This document shows, piece after piece, positions 36,616 through 48,069 of a stretch of 64,000 nucleotides of DNA. The first letter of the stretch is position 1. Each line of letters opens with the position of its first letter. This DNA comes from Carettochelys insculpta (lineage: Eukaryota; Chordata; Testudines; Carettochelyidae), in the NCBI RefSeq assembly GCF_033958435.1, contig NC_134138.1, positions 192,297,298-192,361,297 of the forward strand, given 5' to 3'. The translations under genes were made by a program, and so were the position numbers. Under the pieces are notes generated by a model. The model had not been told where the DNA came from. It saw nothing but the letters and a program-made list of their open reading frames with translations, and ran no database searches.

Positions 36616-38079
36616 TCAGGGGTCTCCCTGATCAAAATTGGCCTGCAGGGCCTCACAGACATGTACCCCCTCGTGGCGGGCCTGACGACTGGGTGCAGCA
36701 GCCGGCTGGGGGAAGCCTGTGCTCACACCAACTGCCCACCCCTGGACGAAGGCCTCCCCCTTGCTCTCAAAAATGTTGTGAAGCGTGCAGCACACACCCA
36801 CAACCTGGGGGATGTTCTGGAGGCTGACGTCCAGGCGGCAAGGAGGCACCACCAGTGGCCCTTCAGGCGGCCGAAGGTCCTCTCCACCACCTGGCGGGCA
36901 TGGTTCAGTCGGGCGTTGTAGCGCTCCTGGCTGGCAGTGAGGTGGCTAGCATACAGGCACATGAGCCAGGGCTGAAGGGGGTAGGCTGCGTCTGTCACGA
37001 GGCAGATGGGCACAGTGGTGTCCCCAGAAGAGATCTCCCTCTGGGGGATGTAGGTCCCTGCCTCCAGCCGGCGGCACAGGCCCGAGTTCCGGAAGATGCG
37101 GGCATTGTGTGTACAGCCAGGCCAGCCCACATAGACATCCTGGAAGTGGCCCCAGCTGTTCACCATGGCCTGCAGGACCACGGAGTGATAGCCCCTCCAG
37201 TTGACGTATCTTCCCCCACTGTGGTCCAGGGCGCGAATGGGGATGTGGGTCCCGTTCAGGGCCCCAAAGCAGTTCAGGAACCCCATGGCGGCAAATCCGG
37301 CAATGGCTGCATCCATGTCCCCGACTCAGACAATCCTCTGGAGCAGCATGGCATTGAGCGCATGGACCACCTGTGGGGAGGGAACACAAGTGTCCATGAG
37401 TGTGTGCAGGGTGCCCCAGGCCCCTCCCCCCAGGCTCCCCTCCTGGGCACCTCTCCAGGCACCCCCCCTCACCCAGCCCCTCCCTCCCAGGCCCCACACC
37501 CAGCCCCCTCCCTCCCTGCTACACCTCCCTCCCCGGCCCCACAGCCAGCCCCCTCCCCAGCCCCCCCAACCCCCCAGTGGTTGCATGCCCAGGCCTCCTT
37601 ACCTTCATGATGACGGCCCCGATCATGGCCTCTCCCACTCCAAACTGCTGGCCCATGGAGCAGTAGCTGTCTGGAGTGGCCAGCTTCCAGACAGCTGTTG
37701 CGACCCTTCTCTTGACAGGGAGGGCGCGCCGCATCCACGTGTCGTGGTGCCTCAGTGCGAGGGTGAGCCACTGGCAGAGCTCCAGAAAGGTCTGCGGGCT
37801 CATGGAGAAGTTCTGCAGCCACATGTCATCATCCCACTCCCCCATGACCAGCTGCTCCCACCACTCGGAGCTGGTGGGGTAGCTCCAGAGTCAGCGGAAC
37901 ACCTGGTGGGGGAGGAACAGGGGAGCCCGGTGGTCAGGGGCATCCCCGTCTGCCCCCCCTGGGAGAAACCCCCCCACCAGGAGCTGCTGGGCGGACTCCC
38001 GTGCAGCACTTAGCAGGGCGCTTGCTCCCTGGGTGACAACCTGGAAGGCTTCCAGCTGCTGCTGCTGCTGGGGGTCCAT
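36616..38079 (-). pseudogene. Harbinger DDE transposase
   Basis: Exon 1 runs 38079-37603, from ATG and a poly-Gln stretch (MDPQQQQQLEAF) through the helix-turn-helix part (LPVKRRVATAVWKLATPDS, GQQFGVGEAMIGAV). It ends at a GTAAGG donor. Exon 2 starts at 37370 after a CCCCACAG acceptor, phase 0, and carries the catalytic blocks. The first Asp is replaced: GALNGTH instead of GALDGTH (codon 37254-37256). The second Asp (TDAAYPL) and the Glu (VVERTFGRLKG) remain. Other lesions are in-frame TGA at 37891-37893 and near 37326-37328, and a frameshift near 36840, after which LHNIFESKGEAF continues to a stop at 36616. Few lesions for a full-length copy, so it is fairly young. Confidence 0.8.
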
Positions 38080-38454
38080 GGCTGCTGTGCGTTGGTCTGC
38101 GAGAGTGTGGCTAGCGCTCTGCAGACCTTGTGCTGTGCAGGCCGGGTGTGTCTGGGAGGGGCCCTTTAAAGGAGCGGCTTGCTGCTGCCCCGGAAGAGCC
38201 AGTCCAGCCTGTGACCCCGTCTGTAGGCTTTCCTGGCCCCTTATTTTGATGGGGAGCACTTGTATGTGCGGATGCTCCACATTTCCTTCCGGGGTGGCTC
38301 CTTTCAACATTCTCCATCACTACTTCGACGTTGAATGTCGACAGCAGCAGCCCTGGCGGATGTGTGGACAATGCGCGTCGAAGTAACCTATTCCGATGTT
38401 GCTGCTTCGAAATAGGCTATTTGAATGTAGTGTCCTAGTGTAGACGTAGCCAGA

Positions 38455-38582
38455 GGGTAAAATTCATCCCTGTGCAAAGAGCCTGTGCAGCGTTTATGTG
38501 CCACGGAAGTACCACCTATTTTGAGTACTTAAGAGGGACATAGTCTCCGCGTGGCCCACTTGTGCCAGCACGAATTTCACCC
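38455..38582. mobile_element. Short inverted-repeat element (GGGTRAAATTC ends)
   Basis: GGGTAAAATTCATCC (38455-38469) and the inverted GGGTGAAATTCGTGC, ending at 38582, match at 11 of 15 bases. The element is 128 bases, noncoding, and abuts the right end of the Harbinger element by three bases. Family not assigned. Confidence 0.5.
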
Positions 38583-40229
38583 ATTGAATAGTTCTTTTAG
38601 AAGCAGTCTCATTGACCTTACCAGGACTATTAGCAAACAGCTGCATAATCAAATTCTTGGTATAATAATTTCTGTATTGCCTTTTAGCTCATATCTTCCT
38701 CAAGCTATCAAAACCATTGTGAGAATGATCAAAGCCAACAAACAAGAATTAAATGGTCCTTTAAAGGCGGTACTTTCATTTGCACTAGTGCTAAATTGTA
38801 AAGGAGAAGGAATAATAAAATTAATGGATTTTTTATGAGTTCTCTTTACTCTTATTGACAAAGTGTGTGTTTTAATAAGGACTTTTTATCCTCCTGCTTG
38901 ATCCCACACTGAAGTCATGATCCTGTGCTTTGGCCATCGGTCTGTTGCCATGGAAATGATTGTAATATGACAAATAACACAGCATTATGATTTCACTGCA
39001 GGATCAAAGAGGAAGAGGAAGGCAGGCTATGAAGGAACAAGTCTTTAATACAAATAACGTAGGTTATTAACAAAGAAAGAAAGAACAATTATGAAAAAAT
39101 ATGTTTAAGGCAAATGAATGTATATCTGACAGAGATTGTTATGAATACTTTCCCTGCAAGGAATCTCTCTCTCTCTCAGATTCATGATCCAAGGATTTCG
39201 TATACACCAATATCTACCTCTTCAGTGTGTCCAACCACACCCTATTTAAAGCTTCTTTCTCCCTCCCACTTCCAGGCATAGACTATTGTTACTGAATCTG
39301 CCTGTTTCAAGTTCTATTTCTCACTCATACCCCTTAATGAGCTTCTCACACAGGAGTTGTTTAGACTTTAGTCTGTGGCCCCATTTAAACTTGACTTAAT
39401 GGAGTGCACATTTAGTCACAGTAACTAATACAAAGGTAAATAAAAGCTGATCTAGACATTCCACAAATGTTTGTTCCAGGATATGAACATTAGTGGATTA
39501 CTGTGGCACAGAGGACAGAGAATACAGGATTAAAGTTATCTCCCTGGAGAGGCATCCAGAGAATTCACATTTGTATTTAATTTTCACCGTTCTCTTTCTG
39601 TACTTTCTGATTTCATGCAGGACCCGGACTACAGCACAACTGTGCCCCAAGAAATTTTGTGGGGTAGCATTACCAGCCCGCTCAAACAAAATTTGTAGCC
39701 TAGCTTTACAAGTGCCACATAGACATCTGAACCAAAATCCCCATCCTTTTGAGAGACACACTGCAGCTCTCAATACAACTAGTGTCAGCAAATGTTTTTT
39801 GAAATATGCATAAGAAAAGTTCTGACCCCCATGAGTTGCTTGTATGCCTCATTGTATGTTCTTGTGAGCTCTGCCACAGGAAATCAGTGGCCTTGAACTA
39901 AAGCGTGAAAGAGGGGTTAGCATACAGTTCAGTTTTAGACTTGCAGCTTTAACCAGCATGGCTTTCTCCTGAAGGCTTCCAGATCTAGCAGGTCTCCTTG
40001 AGCTATGTTCCACAGGTCTCATTGTAGATGGTGTCCCCCTTGCTACCCTGTCAGGCATCAAGAGGAAAAGAGGGTGCATGATGTTCACAAGACACTAAAA
40101 TAAGAGTAGGCAGAGTGACTGAGGGGGTTACAAAACAAAAGGAGAAATAGTGGCAATGGATCATTAAAATGTAAATGTTCTTGGTAGATGCTCTACCATC
40201 CTTTGAGCTTATAGATTCATGTTTCTGAG
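38583..40229. other. Unassigned AT-rich sequence
   Basis: A plus frame at 38551-38838 has no domain, and the frames at 39493-39813 and 39498-39791 are antisense to each other. No clear repeat boundary is seen. Confidence 0.35.
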
Positions 40230-42057
40230 AACAAGCTCAAATTAGCTAGAGACATAAAGGGTAACAAGAAGTCATTCTATAAATGTATTAGAAGCAAGAG
40301 GAAGACCACGGACAGGGTAGGTCCACTGCTCAATGAGGAGGGAGAAACAATATCGTGAATCTTGGAAATGGCAGAGGTACCTAATGATGTCTTTGTTTCG
40401 ATCTTCACCAAGAAGGCCGATGCAGAAATGCCTAACATGACGCATGCTAGTGGGAAGGGGTGTAAGTTTAGAAGATAAAATACATAAAGAACAGTTAAAA
40501 ATTACTTAGAAAAATTAGATGTCTTCAAGTCACCAGGGCCTGATGAAATGCATCCTACAATACTTAGAAGAGCCATTAACTATCATCTTTGAAAAGTCGT
40601 GGAACTTGGGAAAGATTCCAGAAGACCAGAAGAGGACAAACATACTGCCCATCTATAAAAAAGGAAAAAAGAACAGCCCAGGAAACTACAGAGAAGTCAA
40701 TTTAACTGCTGTGCCAGGAAAGATTATGGAGCAAACAATTAAGGAATTCATCTGCAAACATCTGCATGAAAATAAGGTGACAGGTAACAGCCAGCATGGA
40801 TTTGTAAAAAATAAATCATGCCAGACCAATCTGTTAGCTTTCTTTGACAGGATAACAAGTCTCGTGAATAAGGGAGAAGCAGTGGATGTGGTATAACTAG
40901 ACTTTAGTAAGGCATTTGACATGGTCTCACATGATCTTCTTATCAATAAACTAAGCAAATGCAACTCAAATGGGGCCACTATAAGATGGGTGCATAACTG
41001 GCTGGATAACCGTTCTCAGAGAGTAGTTATTAATGGTTCGCATCCACACTGAAAGGGCATAACAATTTGGGTTCCACAGGGATCTGTTTTGGGACCGATT
41101 CTACTCAATATCTTCATCAAAAATTTAGATATTGGCGTAGAGAGTACACTTATTAAGTTTTCAGATAATACAAAGCTGGGAGGGGTTGCAACTGCTTTGA
41201 AGGATAGGATCATAATTCAGAATGATCTGGACAAACTGGAGAAATGATCTGAGGTATACCGGCTGAAGTTTAATAAGGACAAATGCAAAGTACTCCACTT
41301 AGGAAGGCACAATCAGCTTCATACATATAGAATGGAGGCGACTGTCTAAGAAGGAGTACTGCGGAAAGGGACTTAGGGGTCATAGTGGACAACAAGCTAA
41401 ATATGAGTCGAGTGTGATGCTGTTGCCAAAAAAACAAACATGATTCTGCGATGTATTAACAGGAGTGTTGTGAGCAAGACACGGCAAGTCATACTTCCTC
41501 TCTACTCAGCACTCATTAGGCCTCCATTGGAGTATTGTGTCCAGTACTGGGTACCACATTTCAAGAAAGATGTGGAGAAACTGAAAAATGTCCAGAGAAG
41601 AGCAACAAGAATGATTAAAGGTCTACAGAACATGAGCTCTGAGGGATGACTGAAAGAACTGGGCTTGTTTAGCTTAGAAAAGAGAAGATTTAGAGGAGCC
41701 ATGATAGCGATTTTCAAGTACATCAAACAGGGATACAAGGACGAGGGAGAAAAATTGTTCCCCTTGGCCTCTGAGAACAGAACAAGGAGCAACGGGCTTA
41801 AATACAGCAAGGGAGGTTTAGATTAACATTAGGAAAAACTTCTTAACTGTCGGGGTGGTTAAACACCAGAATAAGTTAACTAGGGAGGTTGTGGAATCTC
41901 CATCGCTGGAGCTATTTAAGAGCAGGTTAGATAGACACCTACCAAGGATGATCTAGATGGTGTTTGGTCCTGCCAAGAGGCCAGGGAACTGAACTCGATG
42001 ACCTCTTGAGGGCCCTTCTGGTTCTAGTGTTCTATGATTCTATGGTTCTGTGATCTA
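40230..42057 (+). mobile_element. CR1 LINE, 5'-truncated, reverse transcriptase broken
   Basis: CR1 elements encode an endonuclease and reverse transcriptase that copy RNA into a nicked genomic site. Here the endonuclease is missing. The polymerase part is readable in pieces: [73 protein letters not shown]. The YxDD-type box reads FSDN (41158-41169) instead of FADD, so the second Asp is lost. Many stops and frame shifts follow, with LEYCVQYWVPHFKKDVEKL near 41530-41590. The 3' end has the CR1 tail TTCTATGATTCTATGG (about 42030-42050). Inactive. Confidence 0.9.
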
Positions 42058-42467
42058 AGCAAGCAAATCTAAAGCACCTGACCAGCTTACCAAAAAAACT
42101 ACCTATTCTTGTTACAAGTTTATGGGCTTTTTTTTGCCTCCAGATGTGTTTTGACCTGTTGGGAAGCCTCAGAATTCAGCAGATTAATGTATTTTGAATG
42201 TCATTCTTTAAAGGGCATCACTGCCAATGGTTCATTCATGCTGCAGAGATTTAATTATCTAAATGAAGTACCCTCTAGGGAAAGTGTATCAGTGTTTTGG
42301 TTTCTTTTTTTTTTCCAACTCCACTTCAACTTGTATTTTTCCCCTTCTAATTGAAATTAATTTCCCTGGCTGTTTTATTTTAGAAAACACCTGGATTGCA
42401 GTTATTATTTCAAAGAGGTAATTATGAAATTAGAAAGATAACCTGATATTTGTTTCTTTAATTGCAG

Positions 42468-42603
42468 CAATAAATCGGGACTATAATACAGCAATCTCTT
42501 CCAGACATCTTGCTGGATTCTGCTTCAGAAAAACTGTAGAACTAGCTGCTGTTCTGGCACATTTCATTACAAAGAGACCTAGATCAAAAAGTAATGCCCC
42601 ATG
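42468..42603 (+). CDS. Possible host exon, product unknown
   Basis: A pyrimidine-rich acceptor (TTTGTTTCTTTAATTGCAG) precedes 136 bases open in one frame, ending ATG at a GTAAGC donor (42604). The translation includes INRDYNTAISSRHLAGFCF and KTVELAAVLAHFITKRPRSK. Both splice sites are close to consensus; the phases are 1 at entry and 2 at exit. No family is recognised. Chance is a real alternative, since a frame this short is open by chance about one time in nine. The candidate exon at 43369 lies on the other strand, so at most one need belong to a given gene. Confidence 0.25.
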
Positions 42604-43368
42604 GTAAGCATGATTTGGTAAAATTTCAGCTCTCTGAACATAGACTTGAATCAGACATAAAACGTTGATGGGGGCCTTCCACATCTGAGCCATTTTTGCA
42701 ATGCCACATCAATGACACAATATGCAGGGTAAGCAGGAGAAAAGCTTTTGAAGTTTAATATGGTAGATCAGTGGGACCTGGCAGAAGATTACTGGACATC
42801 TCTGACAATGACAGAGTAAGCCAGACAGAGCAAGAGATGTCCCAGGTGAGGCTGAAGCACAGCAGCAGAGCTGAGTGGGGATATCCAGGCACTGCCCACC
42901 AAAGCTGTGCTCTGCCCTTGCCAGAAGTGTTAGCCTCTGATTCTGCATCAGCTGTAAAATTGACTCCTAAATTATAATTCATCCAAAAAAATAAAAAAAA
43001 CTAGCTGCAGCTAGGGCTGCTGCACAAAGATCGAGAGATCAAGAAAGGGAAAAAAAATAAGATTTTTTAAAACTCTTCAGAACAGGTCATGTCTTTGTTC
43101 TCTACAGCCCATAATCATCAGGGGCTGGAGCCTCCCCATTCTGCCACAATACAAATAATGAATAGCAACTCCATACCTAGAATAAGTACAAAATGGGCTT
43201 AATCACCAACTATTCCAGAAGCACTCCGTCATTGTAACTAATTGTAGGCCTTAGCGCAAGCTCAAATGACTTGCATGTGCAGCTTGAGGCTCTTTAGAAA
43301 GGCACTTGCTCTTCCTCCTCCCTAGAGATTGATACCAAGGGACAAGGACAGACGTGTTACCTGCTTAC

Positions 43369-43590
43369 CCTGTTGCTGGCATGACTTCATCACTTTCAGG
43401 TATCAGTCTAAGTCCCTGTACAAGCATGACTACTGTGCTTCCAACTGTGTAAAGGAAATCTGCATCAAAATGCACGGCACATGGGTCGTTATGGGCCAGA
43501 GCCAACATTTTTCTTAGCGAATCGGAAACCTGAAGTGTCAATGGAGGCTGGTTAACACTACGATTTTTTTTTTTGGTCCCTCTGCTATAG
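43369..43590 (-). CDS. Possible host exon, product unknown
   Basis: On the minus strand, TTATTTACAG is followed by a 222-base open stretch ending CAACAGG at a GTAAGC donor (43368-43363). Both boundaries are phase 2, so the exon could be skipped without a shift. The translation includes SRGTKKKNRSVNQPPLTLQV and LRKMLALAHNDPCAVHFDAD, then DFLYTVGSTVVMLVQGLRLI. The composition looks like real protein rather than chance text, and no repeat family matches. The upstream pyrimidine tract is only moderate. I cannot name the protein. The candidate at 53103-53271 lies upstream on the same strand and exits in phase 2, which would be compatible. Confidence 0.4.
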
Positions 43591-44384
43591 CTGTAAATAA
43601 CTTGCATGGGGCTTATAGCAGGGAATCACCAAGAATCCATCACATCAGCAATAAAAGCAAAGAGCTGTGTGTGCGCCTACTTTGGTGGGGAAAGACTTTG
43701 TTAAGTAAGTCAAGCAGCCTCTACTACCTTAAAAACTCTATGCTGCCCTAAGTGTAAAAGGCAGAGTGTGGATAAAAATGCTGAGTTATTCTCACGCGAT
43801 CATTTGTTAAGGCTGGTTTTCTTTTTTTTATTCTAGTTTGATTTATCAGCCAAGTTTCTCATTAATGTCGGCAACAGGCTCAGCAGGTAACACGTGTGTC
43901 CTTGTCTCTTGGTTTCAATCTCCAGGGAAGAGGAAGACAAAGTGCCTTTCTAAAGATCCTCACACTGCACACATTCCATTTCTCTTAGGGGCAGGCCCCA
44001 GAAGATGAAGAATTTATGTGTCCCCACTGCACAAGGCAAGGTAGTGATTAGGGGCTATGCAAGTGAATTCATATTCTCTTCCACTCCTTTGTGATACTGA
44101 GTTCAGATTTAGGGGATTGTCTCCCAGGGCAAGCAATGGGAGAGGTAGGGAAATATCTGAATCATGGGTACAAGTCACCACTCCATTACACCATTGGGGA
44201 GCAACCAGCAGCCCATTGGAGCTCTGTGTGCGGCCCACAAGACACTGTTGCCCATGCTCAGGGTTGCTAGATTCTGCTGTTTTTCGCCTGCATAGGTTTT
44301 TTCCTCTCACGGTAATACTAAAGTGACACATGTAAAGCCAGGGCACGTGAAGTGAGGTGCATGGTGATTGCAGACGACAAGAAG

Positions 44385-44655
44385 ACCAAGACTTTAACAG
44401 GGTTCAGAAAAGAGCTAGGTAAATTCATGGAGGTGAGGTCCATCAACGGCTATTAGCCAAGATGGGCAGAGATGATGTCCCTGCCCTCTGTTTGTCAGAG
44501 GCTGGAAATGGATGACAGGAGAGGGATCGCTTTGGTGACTGCCTGTTCTGTTCACTCCCTCTGGGGCATCTGGCATTGGTCTTTGATAGACGACAGGATA
44601 CTGAGCTAGATGGTCCTTTGGTCTAACCCAGTGTGGCCAATCTTATGTTCTTATC
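44385..44655 (+). mobile_element. CR1-clade LINE 3' end
   Basis: Reads TTCAGAAAAGAGCTAGGTAA, then AGATGATGTCCCTGCCCTCTG, then AGGATACTGAGCTAGATGG and the tail CTTATGTTCTTATC. This is the forward orientation of the family seen reversed at 12018-12545 and forward at 61780-62232. 5'-truncated, noncoding. Confidence 0.75.
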
Positions 44656-45395
44656 TTATTAACATTGATGGTGAGGGCTGTGGGCTCCATCTGCATACAA
44701 TCTAAGTGCTGCTACAGATCAATTGTCTGCAAATTCTAGGTACACAAGCACAGTTTGCATAATCACCCTATCCTGCAAAACCATCTTGGTTATGCTAGTC
44801 TTGCAGCCCACTGAGATGGAGGAGGGCCACTCATGCAATCCACCCAGTAGCCTAGGTTACCCACCACTGCATAACACCAGTTTTACCTTTCAATCAATAC
44901 AGTTATACTAGCATAATACTGGCATAAGGGTGATAATATTTAGATTTAGATAGTCTGTAAAAGGTAGTATTTAATTTACAGCTATGAATATGACTTGCCC
45001 ATTTTTCTTCATATTTAAATCCATCATCTCACAGCCTTGGACTTGAAAGAAGCAGATCAGAAAAGAAAAAATGGAAATGAAGCAGAAGAAGAAAGGATGG
45101 GAGCTGTGGTTCTGCATGACACACATGGTCACAAGAGGTAATATGGCAATATGGTGAGTGAAACTGGAGAAAAAATGCTCGTGCTTCAAGACGGTCTTAG
45201 TAAAATGAGACCTATAGGATTCAGGGGCCAGTCTGCTAAGAGACAAGTACATGCCCATCAGGCTATAATGCTGGCCTCTGCATATTCAATGAAGAGCTCT
45301 TTCCTATAATTCTGCCTGCCTGTTGCATCCATTATTGTTCATGAACCAGGATTCCATGCACACCCCAAACATTCCCTCTCCAGTGGCGTAGGAAA

Positions 45396-45830
45396 GCGCC
45401 ACCAAAAATTGTATGGAACTACTGACGAAACCCACTCTATGTTGCCACTTTCCCGCAGCTGCTTTCCAAAGTAGCAGAGATATTGTGGAACATCTGGTAC
45501 CTAATTTCCTAAATTAAGAAGGAAGAGGATTTGTCACTTTCACACAGGTCTGCCGCAATAACTATAAGGGCAGAGTGCGAAGGACTTTTGTGCATTCCTT
45601 CCATTCCTCAAAAAGACTTATTAAATTTAGGCAGAGACCATGATTAAATTTTTATTGTGCATACTCTGGCTGGCACTGAGGGACTGGTAATAAGATAAAG
45701 AGGCTCTCAGCTTGAGTTCATGGGCTCAAATGAGGCCAAGGGTGGTAATCGTAAAAGATGAGCATTGATTGAGAGGTTTAGGGGGGGAAATCTCCAGGGG
45801 GCAGCAGGTTTCTATAATTTTTGGTGGTGT
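45396..45830. repeat. Inverted repeat pair, possible DNA transposon ends
   Basis: GCGCCACCAAAAATTGTA (45396-45413) and TATAATTTTTGGTGGTGT (45813-45830) are inverted matches at 15 of 18 bases. CAGTGGCGTAGG lies just outside the left arm and resembles a hAT end, but no partner is seen on the right. No coding sequence lies between. Confidence 0.4.
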
Positions 45831-45990
45831 CCAGAAGAAGTCCAAGTTCCACCTCCCTCATCCACTTTGTAAGCTGATATATATTTTAAAAATCATGTAA
45901 AAATGACCTAGAAAAATAATTGTTTAACAATTTCCCTGTATTGCACAATATCACTGTTATAAGAAAAAATATTTAACCAAGAATATACAC

Positions 45991-46178
45991 ATCTCACAGA
46001 ACTGGAAGGGACCTCAAGACGTCATCTAGCCCAGTCCCCTGCATTCACAGCAGGATCTATCACCCTCCCTGACCAATTATTTTTAAATATAACCAGCCCC
46101 AGACCCTCGAAAGGCCCCTCAAAGGCTGAACTCACAAGCCTCAGTTTACAAGCCCAGTGTTCTAACCGGCTTGCACAG
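45991..46178 (-). mobile_element. tRNA-derived SINE with CR1-like tail
   Basis: On the minus strand the 5' part reads like a tRNA: GGTTAGAACACTGGGCTTG (A-box region) then GTGAGTTCAGCCTTT (B-box region). It is followed by a middle part and a tail, CTAGATGACGTCTTGAGGTC, of CR1 type. The 3' tail would let CR1 reverse transcriptase move it. The internal boxes would be read by RNA polymerase III. Diverged copy. Confidence 0.7.
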
Positions 46179-46279
46179 AATGAATCTTGCCATGTACACC
46201 AATATGGAGGTGATGTTTGACAAATCACTACCATATCAATACACAGAACAAAATTAATGGGGTAGGGCCCAGGAGATTG

Positions 46280-46460
46280 GCATGGGGGAGAGGGCTCAGG
46301 GCAGGGCAGAGGGTTGGGCTGTGGGGCAGGGCTGGGGACGAGGATCTCAGAGTGCAGGAGAGGGCTCAGGGCTGGGAAAGAGGTTAGGGTGCAGGGGAGT
46401 GAGGGCTGGGCCAGGGATGAGGAGTTTGGGGTACAGGCAGGCTGCCCTGGGGCTGGAGCC
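46280..46460. repeat. G-rich imperfect tandem repeat
   Basis: Units near 20-30 bases of the form GGGCTCAGGGCAGGG / GGGCTGTGGGGCAGGGCTGGGG recur with decay. A similar array lies at 48595-48790, suggesting a shared interspersed source. The long frames across it are composition artefacts. Confidence 0.5.
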
Positions 46461-47732
46461 AGAGAGGAGTCCCATCAGCTCTCTCCCTCCTGCCCAACAG
46501 CACACTCACCCCCCTCACTGTCACTGCACATGCTCCTAGGGCCCCTCCCACACCCCGGAAGGCCCCTCACCTTCCCTGTGCCAAGGGGAGCAGCCACCCT
46601 CAGCCTTCTGCCAGAGCCACTCCCTTTATTGTAGCCAGCTGCAGCCACAACCACAGCCAGCAAGGGAGCACAGTGCAGAGCCACAGAGCAGCCACCCCCT
46701 GCCCAAGACACAGGCAGGGATTTTCCGGGGGAGGCATGAGGGGGTGGCAGTGGGGCTGGGGGAAAGACTAAGCCCTGAAAATCAGTGCGGCCAAGCCCCC
46801 AGACCCTGAATATTGCAGGAGCATGGACATCATGGGCCCATATAACTCACCACCACTGCCACCTGACCCCACCCCCTACTAACCAGCATGAAATGATCGA
46901 GTGGTCTCAATCCAGTTCTTAGTCTGAAAGTGTCCTTACCACAGCAGGTGGCCTCAGATGAGAGACCAAGACTTGTACGCTGAGCCCCTCAGCCCCAGCC
47001 CTATCCCACGTCCCACCCCTCTAAGGAACCATTTTTTCAACCTGCTTGGTGGTTCCTTGGTGTCAGTGTTGAAGCACATGGGTGGAGAAGTGTGAAAGAT
47101 GCGCCCAGGCTGAAGTTTTTCACTGTTGATAAATGCAGGATGTCCATTTCCAATGCTGTCCACTTGGCAGCTTTAGCAAACCCTAAAAACAAGCTCTTAA
47201 AATAATCCCCATTCCAGACATATTGTCCATAGCGTGGAACCATCAGAACTTTCTATTAATCCTCTCCCTTTCAATATGTGCAGGGAAAAGGCACAGATAA
47301 AAGTGATATGTTTCAAGGCAACTTTTCGCCTAATTTCGCTCTTGATTTTGACAGAGCGGACAAAACGTACAGCTGTTTTCATCAAAAACTCAATTCTAGA
47401 AAAAAATGAAAATAGCCACACAAAGACGTTCTAGCACGCTGCTTTGCTGGACACAGAATAATTCGGTCTGGAGTCAAAGGGGTTTCTAATTATCACCTTC
47501 ACATCCTCCATCCAGCCCAATACAGCAGAGATATTGCCTTCCAAATTTATGTTCTCAGGCATTTTAGGTTTTTCTTACTAAAGTGTTCTCTTTCACTTAT
47601 CATATCAGTACAACTGCAAAATGTTTTCCAAAGCTAGAATCAAGGGATCCAGTTCTCTTCTTACTTACCCAAGTACAAATCAGAGCTAGCTCTAATTACA
47701 GGAGGTTTCTGAAACTGTCTGAATCATAACAA

Positions 47733-47855
47733 CAGAGAGGTAGCCATGTTAGTCTGTATTCTAACAAAACAAAACAGCAGAAATGTAGCACTTTCAAGAC
47801 TAACAAAATGATTTATTCAGTGACGAGCTTTCATGGGACAGCCCAGCTTTATCCA
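47733..47855. mobile_element. Relative of the hairpin elements
   Basis: Starts with AGAGAGGTAGCCATGTTAGT, the same end block as the hairpin elements at 5758 and 20113, then continues with a different arm (TAGCACTTTCAAGACTAAC, GAGCTTTCATGGGACAGCCC). The second arm is not seen, so this may be a monomer or truncated form. No target duplication was found. Confidence 0.6.
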
Positions 47856-48069
47856 ATCAAGTTCAACTAATTCACAACTTTTGGGCAGTCTTTTTGAACA
47901 AATAATAATTTAGTGGTGTTTTTTTGTTTTGGGGGTTGAGGAGGATTTTTAAGATGTAGACATTTCCAAAGGGCATTTTAGAAGATCCAGTACTTTTTTG
48001 ACCAGAGGGAGTATTATTTTCATGAAGTGGAGCTGTTTACGTACAGAGGATAGATCAGCCAGTCTGAAA

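Larger units (their letters stand above)
34719..38451. mobile_element. Two-gene PIF/Harbinger element, nearly complete
   Basis: It contains both genes of an autonomous Harbinger: a Myb/SANT-like protein on plus (34811 to about 36350) and a DDE transposase on minus (38079 to 36616), tail to tail. Each has one intron with consensus splice sites. The right end CCTAGTGTAGACGTAGCC (38434-38451) matches the ends of the short MITEs. The left end is uncertain; GCTTGTCTAGTGG at 34719 is the best candidate but has lost part of the motif. It is GC-rich against AT-rich flanks. Disabling changes are listed under the two genes. Confidence 0.75.

Noticed and set aside
37201..38013. 270-codon plus-strand frame
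   Set aside because: Antisense to the Harbinger transposase, whose domains are clear on minus; it crosses the intron and is Pro-rich.
42481..42693. 70-codon minus-strand frame
   Set aside because: Antisense to the plus-strand candidate exon and without a good acceptor.
44971..45258. Possible terminal exon on minus after a good pyrimidine tract (ends TTCTTTCAAG)
   Set aside because: Only about 23 codons follow to a stop, with no family features; too weak.
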